Source: JAKASX01 sp035534495 (lineage in GTDB: Bacteria > Acidobacteriota > Terriglobia > Acidiferrales > UBA7541). Taken from it: a stretch of 6,418 nucleotides of DNA. The stretch spans positions 1-6,418 of the forward strand of contig DATLRW010000193.1 of the NCBI GenBank assembly GCA_035534495.1, written 5' to 3'. Position numbers and translations under genes: made by a program. Positions 5,259-6,418 of the stretch are shown in pieces. The notes under the pieces are model-generated. The model made no database searches. It saw nothing but the letters and a program-made list of their open reading frames with translations, and was not told where the DNA came from. How positions within the stretch are numbered: the first letter of the stretch is position 1; every line of letters begins with the position of its first letter.

Positions 5259-5314
5259 ACCCGTAAAGTCAATCCGGTGCGTGTCGGCCACCCGCCCGAC
5301 AGGTCGCAGAAACT

Positions 5315-5342
5315 CTGAAAATCGCCCACAATCACCTATAAT
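5315..5342 (+). promoter_or_regulatory. Promoter with perfect TATAAT, likely giving a leaderless transcript
   Basis: The -10 box TATAAT (5337-5342) is a perfect consensus, with CTGAAA (5315-5320, 4/6) as -35 at 16 bases. The expected transcript start, about seven bases after the -10, coincides with the A of the ATG at 5349. No ribosome binding site precedes that ATG. Confidence 0.6.
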
Positions 5343-5348
5343 TATTGC

Positions 5349-5489
5349 ATGTCCCTACCAAAGAATGAGCGAGAGGAGAACCAAAGGGACGGGTTCACCG
5401 CCGCGGTCGTGCCTCGTTGGTATGTCGATGTCAATGTCAAGCGATATTTGGGCGCCAAGCTCGGCTCCTTGAAGGAAAAGAAAGCATGA
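5349..5489 (+). CDS. 46-aa hypothetical protein, first gene of a two-gene operon
   Basis: The product of 46 aa starts MSLPKNEREENQ and ends LGSLKEKKA. It is charged and hydrophilic, with a central VVPRWYVDVNVKRYLG stretch and no membrane segment or cysteine. I do not recognise it. The case for a real gene is positional: a perfect TATAAT six bases ahead of its ATG, and a stop overlapping the next start as ATGA (5486-5489), the usual geometry of translational coupling. Its last codons also contain the ribosome binding site of the next gene. It could be a small partner or regulator of the membrane protein, or a leader peptide whose translation opens the downstream start. No toxin or antitoxin motif is evident. 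Confidence 0.5.
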   Translation: MSLPKNEREENQRDGFTAAVVPRWYVDVNVKRYLGAKLGSLKEKKA

Positions 5490-6262
5490 TTGGTTCCAGG
5501 CGCATCCGAGGTGCTCTGGTAATTGCGCAGTGTTGGCTTTCCCACAATAAGCGATGGTTGTTTTCGGGCATGGGCACCGCCCTAACGATCCTGTTTCTCA
5601 GCTGGTTTCTCCTCCCGCTAATCAAAAAGCCAGTCTCGCAGTCACCCCGGACGAGTACGACCCCTACGACCACTGTTTCTTCTGTCAAATCTGTTCCTCA
5701 CGAGCCAGAACCCAAGCCACCGCGGCGCACTCCAGTAGAACTGAGAGAGAGGTCGGAAAGGGAAACTCGACACAAGGTGATGGCACCCACCATAACGGCC
5801 ACGAACGGGAGCGTGGCGATAGGGGGAAACAACAGTGGGAGCGTGACGGTAAATAATTTTCCGCCACCGCGTACGATTTCCGACCCGCAGCATTTCGTGG
5901 ATATGCTTTCCAAAACCCCCGGACGTATCTCGAGAGTCGACCTCACCACTAGGGACTACGAAGCCTACCAACTTGCAACGACGCTCCTGAAGCGGTTACG
6001 CGAAGCAGGCTGGACCACGCCCCCGACCATCCTCAATGTTATTAGTGGGGAAGTCGCCTTCCCTGGAATAGTTCTAGTGATTCATGGGGCTCCCGTGCCT
6101 AACGGCACACAAATTGAAATACCTCGCAACGATCCTACTTACCCCTCACTCCTCACGCTACTTTCTTCTCTGAGTACGATTACAAGTCTGAGAATTGGAA
6201 TAAGTCGAGACCTCAGCGTGCCAGATGGGGCAATTAGGATCTTGGTTGGTCCGCGTGATTGA
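5486..6262 (+). CDS. Membrane-anchored protein of unknown function with Pro/Thr linker and Gly/Asn motif
   Basis: The 258-aa product has a basic N-terminus and one membrane segment at about 24-46 (WLFSG...LLPLI). A Pro/Thr/Ser-rich linker (about 49-83) and a short charged Arg/Glu stretch (85-97) follow, then ATNGSVAIGGNNSGSVTVNN (105-124). The C-terminal domain of about 130 residues contains EAYQLATTLLKRLREAGW and ends in GAIRILVGPRD. That pattern (helix with L..AGW, hydrophobic strands, second helix, closing I.VGP) recalls C-terminal domains of uncharacterised bacterial membrane proteins, but I cannot name a family. No enzyme motif is visible. ATG 5486 is chosen over an in-frame start at 5417 because GAAGGA (5471-5476) lies nine bases ahead and it overlaps the upstream stop. 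Base composition is less GC-rich than typA, and repeat copies flank it, so it may be acquired. Confidence 0.75.
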   Translation: MIGSRRIRGALVIAQCWLSHNKRWLFSGMGTALTILFLSWFLLPLIKKPVSQSPRTSTTPTTTVSSVKSVPHEPEPKPPRRTPVELRERSERETRHKVMAPTITATNGSVAIGGNNSGSVTVNNFPPPRTISDPQHFVDMLSKTPGRISRVDLTTRDYEAYQLATTLLKRLREAGWTTPPTILNVISGEVAFPGIVLVIHGAPVPNGTQIEIPRNDPTYPSLLTLLSSLSTITSLRIGISRDLSVPDGAIRILVGPRD

Positions 6263-6340
6263 AAATGTTATTTCTTGACCGGTGCGGACGCGGATTAAAT
6301 TTCGTCCGACTGCAGTTGGCGTCGCCGAACAGTGGACAGT

Positions 6341-6370
6341 CGGGTGCCCCAGGAGTTTCACGACAGGGAG
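6341..6370 (+). repeat. Dispersed direct repeat, copy B
   Basis: 28 of 30 bases match 4958-4987, including the full core GAGTTTCACGACAGGGAG (6353-6370). It starts with GGGTGCCCCA, the same lead-in found at 5050-5059. Confidence 0.75.
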
Positions 6371-6374
6371 GCGA

Positions 6375-6418
6375 GTGGCCGAGGAGTTTCACGAAAGGGA
6401 ACGATTCTTTGCGCGCAC
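6375..6418 (+). repeat. Dispersed direct repeat, copy C, running to the window edge
   Basis: 37 of 44 bases match 4961-5004, including ATTCTTTGC after the core. It follows copy B in tandem (core-to-core distance 31 bases) and may continue beyond the window. No coding sequence or clear terminator is seen between the end of the membrane-protein gene (6262) and these repeats. Confidence 0.65.

Larger units (their letters stand above)
4616..5314. other. Non-coding debris and short repeats between the tRNA locus and the unknown operon
   Basis: No reading frame here looks like a real gene. Frames on both strands (plus 4939-5472, minus 4745-5126) run through repeats and have no recognisable domain. 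The stretch contains a short tRNA-3'-end-like match (4871-4892), a copy of a dispersed repeat (4958-5004) and two small hairpins (5061-5077, 5230-5258). A short plus-strand frame (5120-5266) includes EFLTVIDWIGRRL, faintly resembling the C-terminal YLxLxDWTGR segment of REP-associated/IS200-like transposases. I read the whole as a decayed insertion zone. Confidence 0.45.

Noticed and set aside
4939..5472. Plus-strand 177-codon frame
   Set aside because: Runs through a dispersed repeat and hairpins, has no ribosome binding site or recognisable domain, and overlaps the better-supported promoter and 46-aa gene.
6285..6308. CGGACG...CGTCCG as a terminator of the membrane-protein gene
   Set aside because: Only six base pairs with a 12-base loop and no T-run after it.

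Overview
This is a high-GC bacterial chromosomal window with two well-conserved housekeeping genes at the left and a disturbed, repeat-rich accessory stretch at the right. The lineage is uncertain. The G+C content, the solitary hemA, and short dispersed repeats of the type 'gggtgcccca...' with a small hairpin at 5061-5077 remind me of Acidobacteriota, but this is an impression and not a demonstrated assignment.

Layout: (1) 1-459 has no convincing gene, only an inverted repeat at 18-55. (2) hemA (glutamyl-tRNA reductase, first committed step of C5-pathway tetrapyrrole synthesis) lies on the minus strand, most likely starting at a TTG at 1782 behind a GGGAGG ribosome binding site. (3) The divergent intergenic region 1783-2146 carries two strong hairpins, one of them (2091-2121) terminator-like and just ahead of typA. 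(4) typA/bipA (ribosome-associated translational GTPase) runs on the plus strand, 2147-3976. (5) 4018-4615 is a rearranged tRNA-Arg locus: one intact tRNA-Arg(ACG) with encoded CCA at 4195-4271, a degenerate copy upstream and a second degenerate copy downstream. In both degenerate copies the anticodon arm is replaced, at the same base, by a palindrome TCCGCC-N3-GGCGGA. A small GIY-YIG nuclease gene (4284-4547) sits between the intact tRNA and the downstream copy, so it is bracketed by 34-bp direct repeats of the tRNA 3' half (31/34 identical). (6) 4616-5336 is about 700 bp of apparent mobile-element debris and short repeats. (7) A perfect TATAAT box at 5337-5342 precedes a probably leaderless 46-aa gene, overlapping by ATGA a 258-aa membrane-anchored protein of unknown function. 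This pair is flanked by direct copies of a roughly 30-44 bp dispersed repeat (4958-5004 and 6341-6418).

hemA and typA are ordinary core genes that share only a divergent upstream region. The most interesting part is the tRNA-Arg/GIY-YIG arrangement, which looks like a very small tRNA-associated mobile cassette, followed by the unknown two-gene operon.
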